From: Antedon bifida | Lineage: Eukaryota; Echinodermata; Crinoidea; Comatulida; Antedonidae | Assembly (NCBI GenBank): GCA_963402885.1 | Contig: OY727094.1 | Coordinates: 33,544,501-33,608,500, forward strand | Direction: 5' to 3' | DNA length: 64,000 nt | Part shown: positions 1 to 11,600 of the stretch, piece after piece | Layout of the letters: each line of letters opens with the position of its first letter | Numbering within the stretch: position 1 is the first letter of the stretch | Made by a program: the position numbers and the translations under genes | The notes under the pieces: model-generated | Seen by the model: the letters and a program-made list of their open reading frames with translations, nothing else | Databases searched by the model: none | Told to the model about the DNA's origin: nothing

Positions 1-133
1 CATGAAAATACTGTACTGTAAATTTTGCAAGAAAAGAAACCAAAAACACAAGAAATCCAAAAAATGAATATATATATCAAAATATATACAAATCCATCCA
101 ATTGACATTTGAATTTCTCTGTTCCACGCATAC

Positions 134-277
134 GCTTGGTTTCCACAAGCGACGCAATGCAATGTAAGTGAGTTGACCAATCATAAGCGATGGATTAATC
201 AAACTCTCGCTTGTCATTGGTCAACACGCTTGCGTTGCGCTTACGTCCTTGCGTTGCGTCATAGTGGGAACCAAGCT
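134..277. mobile_element. Short palindromic MITE
   Basis: The ends are GCTTGGTTTCCACAAGCGAC on the left and the complement of GCTTGGTTCCCACTATGACG on the right. Inverted similarity continues inward for about 60 bases, through GACGCAA, TTGACCAAT and AAGCGA on both arms. No ORF is present. The structure fits a non-autonomous foldback transposon. The family is not recognised. Confidence 0.6.
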
Positions 278-279
278 TT

Positions 280-737
280 GCATACAAGAAAGTCTAGGTA
301 TTGATGATAGACAGATGCATGCACAGTACAGAAACATTGCTTGTTAAAATCAGACAATAATAAAGATAGTAACTGCAGGCAATGGTACTCTAGTGCAACA
401 CAAATGCTGTAAAAAGACGGTATCATATGTTTGAAATCTGAAACGCTTATCAATGTAAAAAATATCATATCGCTGTATTCAGACCGTATAGTATCATATT
501 ACGTCATTCCATCATTAATACAATCATTTAATCTTCAGAATTTTAATTTTCATATTAACTAACCGAGTATTTTTTATTTTATTTTGTGCGTAGGTCATAG
601 ACGAATATGAAAGTTAATATTAGTAGTTGTTGACATGTGATATAATATCATATTTGTCACATTTTCATCTCCAAGTTGTTATATTAACTAAATAGTTGTT
701 GTTTAATGTTTTATTTTTCATTTGTGTGTGTGTGTAT
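280..737. other. AT-rich sequence with no gene
   Basis: I see only AT-rich sequence with a short TG run near 725-735. It would lie in or beyond MRPL44 intron 5. Confidence 0.4.
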
Positions 738-1550
738 ATAGTTGTTGTCTATGTTAATGCTTTTTTGTGTGGGGTGTAGAATGAATTAAATAATACTATT
801 TAACCTTATCTATTCTAAACTAAATAGTTGTTGTCTATGTTAATGTTTTTTGTGTGGGGTGTAGAATGAATTAAATAATACTATTTAACCTTATCTTTCT
901 AAACTAAATAGTTGCTGTTTATGTTAATGTTTTTTGTGTGGGGTGTAGAATGAATTAAATAATACTATTTAACCTTATCTATTCTAAACTAAATAGTTGT
1001 TGTCTATGTTAATGTTTTTTGTGTGGGGTGTAGAATGAATTAAATAATACTATTTAACCTTATCTATTCTAAACTAAATAGTTGTTGTCTATGTTAATGT
1101 TTTTTGTGTGGGATGTAGAATGAATTAAATAATACTATTTAACCTTATCTATTCTAAACTAAATAGTTGTTGTCTATGTTAATGTTTTTTGTGTGGGGTG
1201 TAGAATGAATTAAATAATACTATTTAACCTTATCTATTCTAAACTAAATAGTTGTTGTCTATGTTAATGTTTTTTGTGTGGGGTGTAGAATGAATTAAAT
1301 AATACTATTTAACCTTATCTATTCTAAACTAAATAGTTGTTGTCTATGTTAATGTTTTTTGTGTGGGGTGTAGAATGAATTAAATAATACTATTTAACCT
1401 TATCTATTCTAAACTAAATAGTTGTTGTCTATGTTAATGTTTTTTGTGTGGGGTGTAGAATGAATTAAATAATACTATTTAACCTTATCTACTCTAAACT
1501 AAATAGTTGTTGTTTATGTTAATGTTTTTTGTGTGGGGTGTAGAATGAAT
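738..1550. repeat. 85-bp tandem array, about 9.5 copies
   Basis: The unit starts around TAAATAGTTGTTGTCTATG and carries GTGTGGGGTGTAGAATGAAT. Matching points fall at 821, 905, 990, 1075, 1160, 1245, 1330, 1415 and 1500. The period is 85 bp (84 once, from a 1-bp loss). Units differ by only a few substitutions, so the array is young or homogenised. Confidence 0.95.
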
Positions 1551-2180
1551 TTGATATGCAACCTGATAACATGTTTGTCTCCCGTATTCATGTATATCCT
1601 CATTTCTTAAATTTTTACATACGTGATTAGTGGGAGAACTCCACAGAGAGAATTAGTATAATGTAGGTTGGGTGAACCGGTAGGTCAATCAATCGGCCAA
1701 TCATTGATTATCTGCCTCTGTACGAACAACGCTTTATTCAATCCTTAATTGAAAAAAACGAAGCACATAAATAATTTTAACAACACCTTTCTATTATTAG
1801 TAGTACCGCCATCATTGTTATTATTATAATTATCGTAAATCACTATTTTGTGTTTGAATATTATTGATTCAGTTTTTTCATATCACTATAATGATTTCAA
1901 TGTATGATTTTACGAAACTAATTTATGATCCGTGTTTCCTATTAACATACTTCAAATCATAGAATGATACTCAATGAGAATTATATTTTGAATAAAATAA
2001 ATGTAATAAAAAAAGTCATAGAAATATTCTATTCCTAAATGGTACAAGTCACGAACTGGGTGGAGCCTCCCAGCCTACTATAGAATCATTGCTTTTGATG
2101 TGGAATGGTATGGAATTGCTTTTGCAACATTTCGAGGCGAGGCAGAAATACTGCAATAATTGCTATAGTTTCAACACAAG
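1551..2180. other. AT-rich spacer with no gene
   Basis: I see no exon, repeat array or RNA gene in this spacer. Confidence 0.4.
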
Positions 2181-2735
2181 ATAATATGCACAGATAACTA
2201 AATCTCATATTGTTATTCCTAACATCCCCAAACACATCTACATAACTAGGCTGGGTGAAAACACAGAAATACTTCAATCTTCACTTTCCGTTCCACATTT
2301 TCCTTAACAATAGCACTATCATTATATCTCGCCCCTTCTCAAATATAATTACGCAAATAACTAACTCTCACAATCGTTTTTATTGTTATTCCTAATGTCC
2401 CCAAACACATCTGCATAATAACTAGGCTGGGTGAAAACACAGAAATTCTTCAATTGCAGCTTTCCGTTCCACATTTTCTTTGAACACAAAAGCATCATAT
2501 CACTTTCCCCTTCCTCATTATAATTATGCAACGAACGTTTAACAATGACCTTCATTGTGAAGCCTAAAGCATTGTCTACACTATCAAACTTTATGTGACA
2601 AAAAAAATGTGATGTGTCCATATATGGGCATGATGATGTCATATCACTACCATAGTTGGGAATGCTTTGTAAGAGCTTTACATCCCCAAACACATCTGCA
2701 TAATAACTAGGCTGGGTGCAAACAGATTGTAAGGT
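2181..2735. repeat. Diverged ~173-bp direct repeat, three partial copies, with a MITE inside
   Basis: The word CCCCAAACACATCTGCATAA and the following ACTAGGCTGGGTG occur near 2225, 2398 and 2685. The first spacing is 173 bp. The second is about 285 bp because a MITE fragment of about 117 bp (2564-2680) lies between. Copies have diverged clearly. Confidence 0.7.
2564..2680. mobile_element. MITE fragment, GTCTACACTATCAAAC family
   Basis: The left end TAAAGCATTGTCTACACTAT and the body (TGTGACAAAAAA, then CATATATGGGCATGATGATG) match the family described at 9932. The right half is shortened but ends in GAGCTTTA as in other copies. Confidence 0.75.
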
Positions 2736-2925
2736 TCGCTGATTACTTTGACTGCAGCTCTGTAATCTGTCATAATAACAGGCAGAGTGTCATAGGAATT
2801 CAAACATAATCATATATACAGCAGCCTGCATTTTCATAAATGTATAGTGTAATTACTCCCCAGATCTCATCATATACTTTATGTTTTCTATCATTATTAT
2901 AGAAGCTTGACAGACATGAAAAGAG

Positions 2926-3728
2926 GATAGAGGTAAAGGTATAGGGGTAGAACTAATCTCTGGATTAGGATGGACCTTTGGATTTCATGTACAGTATTAA
3001 GTAAGATGGTTACTTTGGTTTAAAGGATAGGGGTAGAACTAATCTCTGGATTAGGATGGACCCTTTGGATTTCATGTACGGTATTAAGTAAGATGGCTAC
3101 TTTGGTTTAAAGGATAGGGGTAAAACTAATCTCTGGATTAGGATGGGCCTTTGGATTTCATGTACAGTATTAAGTAAGATGGTTTACTTTGGTTTAAAGG
3201 ATAGGGGTAAAACTAATCTCTAGATTAGGATGGACCCTTTGGATTTCATGTACGGTATTAAGTAAGATGGCTACTTTGGTTTAAAGGATAGGGGTAGAAC
3301 TAATCTCTGGATTAGGATGGGCCTTTGGATTTCATGTACAGTATTAAGTAAGATGGTTACTTTGGTTTAAAGGATAGGGGTAAAACTAATCTCTGGATTA
3401 GGATGGGCCTTTGGATTTCATGTACAGTATTAAGTAAGATGGTTACTTTGGTTTAAAAGATAGAGGTAGAACTAATCTCTAGATTAGGATGGGCCTTTGG
3501 ATTTCATGTACAGTATTAAGTAGGACGGTTACTTTAGTTTGAAGGATAGGGGTAGAACTAATCTCTGGATTAAGATGGGCATTTGGATTTCATGTACAGT
3601 ATTAAGTAGGACGGTTACTTTGGTTTAAAGGATAGGGGTAGAACTAATCTCTGGATTAAGATGGGCCTTTGAATTTCATGTACAGTATTACACTAAGTAC
3701 AGTAAGACGGTTACTTTGGTTTAAGACG
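2926..3728. repeat. 86-87-bp tandem array, about 9 copies
   Basis: The unit contains ATAGGGGTAGAACTAATCTC and TTCATGTACAGTATTAAGTA. Copies start at 2941, 3027, 3114, 3201, 3288, 3374, 3460, 3546 and 3632. Some neighbouring units share variants (GGACCC/TACGG against GGGCC/TACAG), which points to block duplication. The flanks decay (short insert near 3690). Confidence 0.95.
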
Positions 3729-5614
3729 AGCCTATGATTATCACTGTTATCTGTAAAGCCTATTAATTAACTGTATATTACAAAAGAATCTTAAAAAAGT
3801 TTAATGCTAAGGTAGTAGGTCACAAAAACAAACAAATGTAAAATAATAAAAATGCTAAAATCATCAAGAGCTCAATTACAATGCCAATTTTTTTTTTAAT
3901 CTGATTTTAGTCATTTTACACATTAAAATCATTATTCTGTTATAAAAAATACAGTAGAATGAACATGAGGCAATATGTCTTTTTTGGTAAAAAAAGAACA
4001 CACATATTAAGGGGACACTTCACTGGGTCACAAAGGTGTCCACTAACAGGTGTACTACTGACCGTATTCAACAATCACACGAGTATAGATACAGTAGATA
4101 TATTTTCAAACAAAAACAACAATAGATTAAAAATATATTTCTACTCGGTACAGAAACGTTTCATTTCTAATTCTTCTTATGATACCCAACCTACAATTAA
4201 TTTCTCAATTCATCAGGCTTTACCCCTGGCTATGCTCAATACATACTCTAGAAATGCACGCCTCTTTAAATCCAGAATCGTAATCATTGGACTGGGTATT
4301 AGTAATAAGATTGAGTATATACCCTGATTTAACGTTCTTTCATTGATTCTTTTTTTGTAATATCTTCGATGTTTGAAGGGCATTGGTTTAACAAAACCTT
4401 TGGAACAAAAGGTTAAACGTTCAAGCCCGAAGAACAGTTACATTAAGTCAGCCTCTAGCATTCACGATGTTTCTCTTTGATTGCGAATATTACAGTATAT
4501 TCCATTGGTTACAAGTTTCAGAAGCTGTATCAGAAACCTACCTAAAGTAGGTTAACTTAAAAGGTACTATTAATACATTGAAATATTCACCGTAAAAAAT
4601 TAAAATGCTAAGGATTTAGTTTCAATAAAAAAATTAGAAAAACGAATGATGCACTAAGGAGGAAGCTTGCTTTTAACTATAAATAGAAAGGGAAAAAAAA
4701 AATTAGATCATCGGTGAAGTTCAATAAGTAAAATCAGCCAAAACGCATAACTATTGACGATAAAAGCGAGAAATAACTATGCTTGTTCTTGGGAAGTGAT
4801 AAAATCATTAGCCTAGTTTTTAGAATGTTACAAATTTTTTTATATGTAAACTTTTAATATACTGTGTCAACTGTGTGTTTGTTATTTTGTTTAATAATTT
4901 ATTACGTGTTGCATTGACTTGGTGATGTGCCGCACAGTCTGAGCTGATTAAGAGCGGCGAGCGGCTTTGTCTTTACGCAGAGAATTTTAAAGGGCATGCC
5001 ATTATGGACGAAAATCATAAAAATGCACTGATGAGGGAAATGCGACTTCTTGGATTTGACAGCAGGAGACATTATGACCTATATTAATATTGGTTTAGAA
5101 TAATGCGGGAATACGGATCAGAAAACATTACAATAATATCTCTCAATTAATCATTCCTTATATGGGTTTTGTATTATGACCTATTAACCTTTGACCTAAT
5201 TAACAGAAATTGTTACTATAAGCTTTTTTACATTAATGCATTTTATTGCATAGATAAAATTATTTAAAAAATGAATTTGTTTAAACGATCAATAAAAGAA
5301 AATCGACAGAGAAAAAAATGTTGATCGAACAAAAATCCAATGTCTGCTTGGAAGGGTTAAAAGGGTGATTTTAAAACAAGCAAAAAAATTAACAACTGGC
5401 ATTGCATTATATTATAATAATACAATCGTTATTAAAAGATGAATATCTTTTTATAAGTTAAACCTTCCCATTAATCTGACATTCTTTCCCAGTTGAATCA
5501 CAATTCCAATTTATCAAACTCTTGGTTTTAGCACCTTCAGTGTTCAACCTACTTTTAAAAAATTCATAGCGTCATTAACGAAAATAGGTTGAATTGAAAA
5601 GAATGAATTCTTAC
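3729..5614. other. MRPL44 intron 5 (inferred), no exon found
   Basis: AT-rich. A 122-codon plus-strand frame at 3959-4327 has no recognisable motif or splice context. A slightly GC-richer patch lies at 4915-5090. I searched the minus strand for the missing MRPL44 C-terminal half and found nothing. Confidence 0.4.
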
Positions 5615-5699
5615 CGCGCTGAGGGTCAGATCTGGAACACCTAAGTTACTGGAAATATTTACAATCGTATCTGTATCGAGGAGGAAGTCACAAATGGCT
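5615..5699 (-). CDS. MRPL44: MRPL44 exon 5
   Basis: The acceptor is tatttccag|AGCC and the donor is AGCGCG|gtaaga, phase 0. The exon encodes 28 residues (AICDFLLDTDTIVNISSNLG then VPDLTLSA). It matches the family segment ending LTLS, after which about 150 residues are expected. The next exon is not visible to the left, so intron 5 probably extends past the window edge. Confidence 0.9.
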
Positions 5700-8600
5700 C
5701 TGGAAATAAAAACAAACAAACATAAAACTAGGAATATATTGTTTGTAAGTTTATGATGAAGAAACAATCTAACATTTGTATCATAAACTGACAAATCTTG
5801 GTAAAAGAAGAGAAACAATTTGGTGGAAATTAATTTAGATTTTAAAATATATATATATATATATATAATAATATTTATAAAATAATAATGTATCTAAAAA
5901 TGGTAGAATACAGAAAAATCTGCATGCATACAACTACAGTAGTGCTGTTCCACCGTACCATGTTAAGATTAAAAGCAGTTACCATCGAATGACAATTGAA
6001 CGTTCCATACCATTTGTTTATAATTCTATTTACGTTTTTAATAACAAGTTCGTAAGTTCTCTTTAAATTCATTGGTTAAATGCTTTATTTTTTATTCATT
6101 GTATATTGTAATTCAAAATGTAAACCAAAATTCATTTGTACCTTGTTGTTAAAATGACAATAAATAATATTGTATCATATTTTTCATTTCATCTTTACTA
6201 TAGAATCTCTCGTTTATTACAAATATAAAGAAAAATAACTTTACTATATTAATATTATTAAGCTTTTATATGATGCCCTATCAAGCTATAAAATTTCTCT
6301 TTTTATTAAAAATATATAAAGAAAATGAAAACTTACTTAATACCTTCTTGTGGTAAAGTTGGAAGAACACAACGCAAGTAGGTCAAAACATACTCAGAAA
6401 TAAATTCAATTCCTGACAAAAAAAAAAAAAAACAGTGATAACATTTTAATTGCGATATAAAACCCCCTGTGAACATAGGATACATTAACAATTAATAATG
6501 GTTGCCCCAAGCTTTTATGATGTTACATTATAGGTTTACGAGAACTGTGATTTTTTGTTCTGTTATGTAGTGTGAACGAACGTCATTCCTAGATGTGTTA
6601 CCTGTCAAATTTAAAACTACAAGACTACATCAATCTTCAAGAAAAAAGTTAATCAATTCAATTTAAAATTAATCTATCCATTTATAAAATCAAGCATTTT
6701 ATGGTTCAACTGAAGTTTTTTTTTAATAATCAATATACTGTAAGTAATTTATTTTGGTACAAATTTAATTTAATAATTTATTAAACTTAATTTAATTTTA
6801 ACACTACAGGCAAACCCCTATTCATGAGACATTCCTATTCACAGGTATTAAGGAGACAGATAGAAAATATGTTTTCCAGCCAACACTCATTAAGTGGATA
6901 CAGTACTTTGTTTGGTCCCAAAGTGTCCCATAATTTCTAGTGTATTTCAAACAAGTTTAACAAAAACCTACAGAGAGGTAGGTTTATGCAGGTACCTGGG
7001 CATAAAAAATCTCCCTTTTCGTGGTGTAATATATTAGACTGTCCATCTCAAAATAACATGTCGTCACTTTGTATGATATATTATAATCCAGTGACCAAAA
7101 GAGATGTTTTGTTTCATTTGATACATTGAAATATTGGTTTTCAGTAAATCGATCTGTTCGTAGGGTGATCAGTATCTTAGTCAATTTGATGATAAATTAA
7201 AAAATCCATATTTAGCCTGATATTGTAAAATAAATCGTACATATTTGTAACATTAGCTACAAGGGCCGTAAAGAAGTGTATCAGAGAGAGAAGACAATAA
7301 AACGTGTTTATATAACTGCGAAGGCTCGAGACTGTCATGCTTCGAGAAATATATGTATTTTAACACCTTAACTTTTTGAATAATACAGTAATGTATCAAT
7401 GTCCAATTCTTTATTATCGCAAAAATAAACAACAATTACATTTTGCGAAAGAAAATAAAAGTTAGTTGAAAGGTGTGGAATGAAGTTACTGATGCTGAAC
7501 ACACAAATGTACATTATGTTATCAGACAAACCATACCTGAATATGCTAAAAGTATACACAGGTGGATCCAGGTGGACAGACAAATGGGGATGGTGGTGGT
7601 GGTGGGGGTGGGGGGGGGGGGGGGGGAGTTGAGATTGGATTGAGAGGCAGTATATGTTTACATTACAGTACATGGGTGGGGTATTATACCAGTATCACTG
7701 TTTTTCTCCTAAGTTCTTACTTAATTTGCTACATAAAAACATAACAACATTAACAACATTTAACTGTATGTGGTGGGGTGGACTGGATTGAGGGGCAGTA
7801 TATTTTTACAGACGGGGTACTATACCAGTATCACTGTTCTTAGTACTAGGTTTTTACCTAATTTGCTACATTTAACAAAATAACAACATATCAACATAAC
7901 ATTAACAACATAACATTAATATACACGATTATTATGAAACTGTTCTTCACTTTTTTATGATTTTAATTTATTAATATAACCAAAAAGTCTGCTATAAAAA
8001 AATAAATGCGTTAAATTTTTTATTTCTAACAGACAAATCTTACTTAATTTGCTACATTTAAACAAATAACATGTCAATTAAAATAACATAACATTATACA
8101 CAATTATGAAGCTGTTTATTTCTCAATATAACCAAAAGGTCTCCTATAAAAAAAAAAAGCGAATTAATTGATATTTATAATAGACAAAACAAACCTTTTG
8201 TAGACAATTTTGTGTTGTCTTGCAACTGAACGAGGGCACTGTCACCCTCAAGTCCTAATTCTCCTCTTTTACGTTCCTCTCGTTCAATGTAACACTTGTT
8301 GGTGAAGGCTGCTCGCAATGAGTCCTCGGAGAATTCCTCACCTAGTCGTTTGCCAAAAGCGTATAACTCACTACTATAATTCCTATCAAGGTAACAGAAG
8401 AATTAGCAAATAAAATTGGTTTAAATTGTTAAATAAACTAATTACGGTTGGTTATGAACTTTAAACTTTAAAATCGATTTAAACCCCTTCCCAATCAAAC
8501 AGTCATTATTTACTGTCGTAAATCTTACTGATGTCAACAATACAGTATTATACAATATATTAAACTGTATCTAATACAAGATACAATATTTGTCTTCGTA

Positions 8601-11600
8601 AAAAACAAATATATATGTCAGTTGTCGGCAAATACGTATACATAAACGGACTAAAAAATGACAAAAAGTGTATACAGTATAAAACAGTAACATTAAAAAT
8701 CTTAAAAAGGTTAAAATCGCATTATTACAAATTACATTCTAGAGACACCGGTGTTAAAAATATGAATATAGTTTGGCACAAATGAATTTCTAAAACAACA
8801 TCGCACATTAGGTATATAACCAGACTTAAGTAAGTAAGGATGTGCTTTACTGAGGTGTATCTTTTTAAAACTTAAGTACTGGTAGCAGAACACAAACACA
8901 CAAAATGATACATACTGTAGTATACACATTTATATAATAATTATTATTAATTAGTTCAACAGACTCTTGAAATCTTTGCACATTTAGACAAATTAGTTAC
9001 GGGTAAAAGAATATTTTAATTAATTTAACACCGTTTTAACATAATGAAACTGAAGGTACATACAACATATTTAACATTTCTACCCAAACGAACATCGCTG
9101 CATTAAATTACATTCATTTTCGTAGTAATTCATTAATAAAATTTAATGGGGCATAAAATCATATTTCACATTACAGAAGTAAATGTGAAAGTTTCGAGTT
9201 TAACAATGAAGTAAAACAAACAAATACTAATTTTACAGTTTTAATTTACGCCGTGTTGCAGTGTCTGTTGCGCTATTAATCCTTAGATCAGCTATTGTAT
9301 TTCAGTGGGAGGATTTCATAGATGAGTTTAACTGTGTGAGAAGTAAGGGCAGTAGACACAGGTAATAGTACATGGGACAATCAACCTGGGGGGTCACGTA
9401 GAACTAGGGCAACTCTATCGAGAGTGAAGATGAAGATGTTATATGTATATGTAATTAAACAAAGCTACGTCCATAGCAATAATTGAAACAGTCCGCCGAT
9501 TCCTATAAAAAATGTATTAAATCGATTACTTAATGGAGATAGCAGATTGATAGATCTTTTATGAATTTGGTTTCCTTATAAATAAGTAGCTAACTTATTA
9601 AAAACTGGAATTATTAACATGGAGAAAATGAATGAAGACTTCGATTTGTGTCAATGAACACTAGTACTGTAGGTGCAAAGCCTTACTCTTTCTAAAACCT
9701 TTACACATATTTTTTTGTTTAATTCATTGTTTTCTGCGGTTTTATAACCTTTAAGGAAGGGTGTAGTACACTTCAGCTTCCACTATACTACCAGATCTCA
9801 AATTCCTAAGGAAAACAATTTACCCATTGAACCCCATAATGCTTCCTTTTCGAATGGTGCGACCATCGCAGTCTGTAGTCCATCCTGTATAACCTCAACA
9901 ATAGCAATGGAAACTAGCACATACATTTTAGTAAAGCTCTGTCTACACTATCAAATTTGATGTGACAACAAAATGTGATGTGCCCATATATGGACATGAT
10001 GATGTCATATCACTACCATATTTGAGCAAATCACTATCATATTTGGGCACATCACACTTTTTTTGTCAAACTAGTTTGATAGTGTAAACAGAGCTTAAGA
10101 CAGAATATTTCAAATTAAGATTTTTTCTATTTCTTCTAATGAACAATATTTAAAATGAAGTATTTTATATACTGTATAATATAACATAACCAATATTTGT
10201 CACTTGTAACACAAAAAGGTCAAGGGAAGCCAATCTCATGCAGTATTCTAAAGTGCTATAACAATATCCACATAAACTTTGACAACAAAAATGAGCGTTG
10301 TAAATAAAATGGAAAGATTGAATTTTACACCACGGACCACAATTTAAAATCCATTTAGAATTCTCAGCAAAATTCCTAGTAATTCGGCCTAAAAAATGGA
10401 TTTGTCTAGAGACGCTTGGGTAATCTCTAGACACAGTACCCCTTTCAGTTCACATCGCCTAGAAAAAGTTTACTACACACACTGAGGCACAAACCATACA
10501 AAACGCTGGTACTGATGCCACAGTGTGATGTTTAAGCTCCAGAGTTTTGCTTGGCCATGTGAAAAGGGTATACTGTAGTTTAGAAAAGTTAATCTACATG
10601 CAATGGATTAACGTATGCTTGAGTATTATTACTGTATTATATTACAGAATTTGTTTTGAGGTGGCAATTCTGAAAATATATTATTCGAAACTTGATTGCA
10701 TGCATGTTCACCTTTCTGAAAATCTTGGTGACGTCGATACTAAGCATGACATTCGAAAGAATATAAAGAAAGCGTAAATAAGACCTATTTCTTTCCGCTA
10801 TGAAACGTAAGTATCCACTAAAAAAATGTCTGTAATCTGTTTGTGACTTGGATCATAAAACAAAAACTGAGTCAATCTATTTTCACCTTTCCTGTACATC
10901 TTCATAAATGATGCCATTTGGTCACTTAAGGATAAATAAGGTTTGTATATTTATCTATAGAATTATAGGATAAAACTAATATTTAGTATAACAAAGCATT
11001 TAATTCTTGAAGTGAAATTTAAGTACTTGTGTACAATAATATAGTAACGACATAGTCTCCTATTACGTCCAACAGGGGTTACCGAAATACACTTTTATAA
11101 TCAATTTACGTATACAGTCAACGAAAAAAAAATAAATAAATAAAAAATTCTAGGACTGACCAATATAATTAAATGAATCTCAACAGCGGAACTACCTTTT
11201 AGGATGAAATGTCCATTTCCTTGGAAAGCGTTGTTTACACTAGTATCAAACTTGTGTTTGACTAAAAAAGTGTGATGTGCCCAAATATGGTAGTGATATG
11301 CTTAAATATGGTAGTGATATGACATCATCATGTCCATATATGGGCACATCACATTTCTTTGTCACATAAAGTTTGATAGTGTAGACAGAGCTTTAGGGTG
11401 TACTTTTAAGTGTAGGTAGAGTAGGTACATCATTTGTTTTCATATTACACAAGCACTTTACATACTTTGGGATTGAATCATAGTAAAATAATTTTAATCA
11501 ATGTATTGTGATAACCAGGCCAGGTTGTTACCAATAGAAATACAGATATTAATATCCCCAGAAACTAAACATTGCACTCTTCTATATTACAGCTGAAACA

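Noticed and set aside
738..3728. CRISPR-like periodic arrays
   Set aside because: Units are contiguous tandem repeats with no unique spacers, and the genome is animal.
3959..4327. 122-codon plus-strand open frame
   Set aside because: No motif, no initiation or splice context, and low-complexity Asn/Ile/Lys composition expected by chance in AT-rich DNA.
7562..7744. Poly-Gly open frame across the G run
   Set aside because: It is a by-product of the GGT/GGG simple repeat inside an MRPL44 intron.
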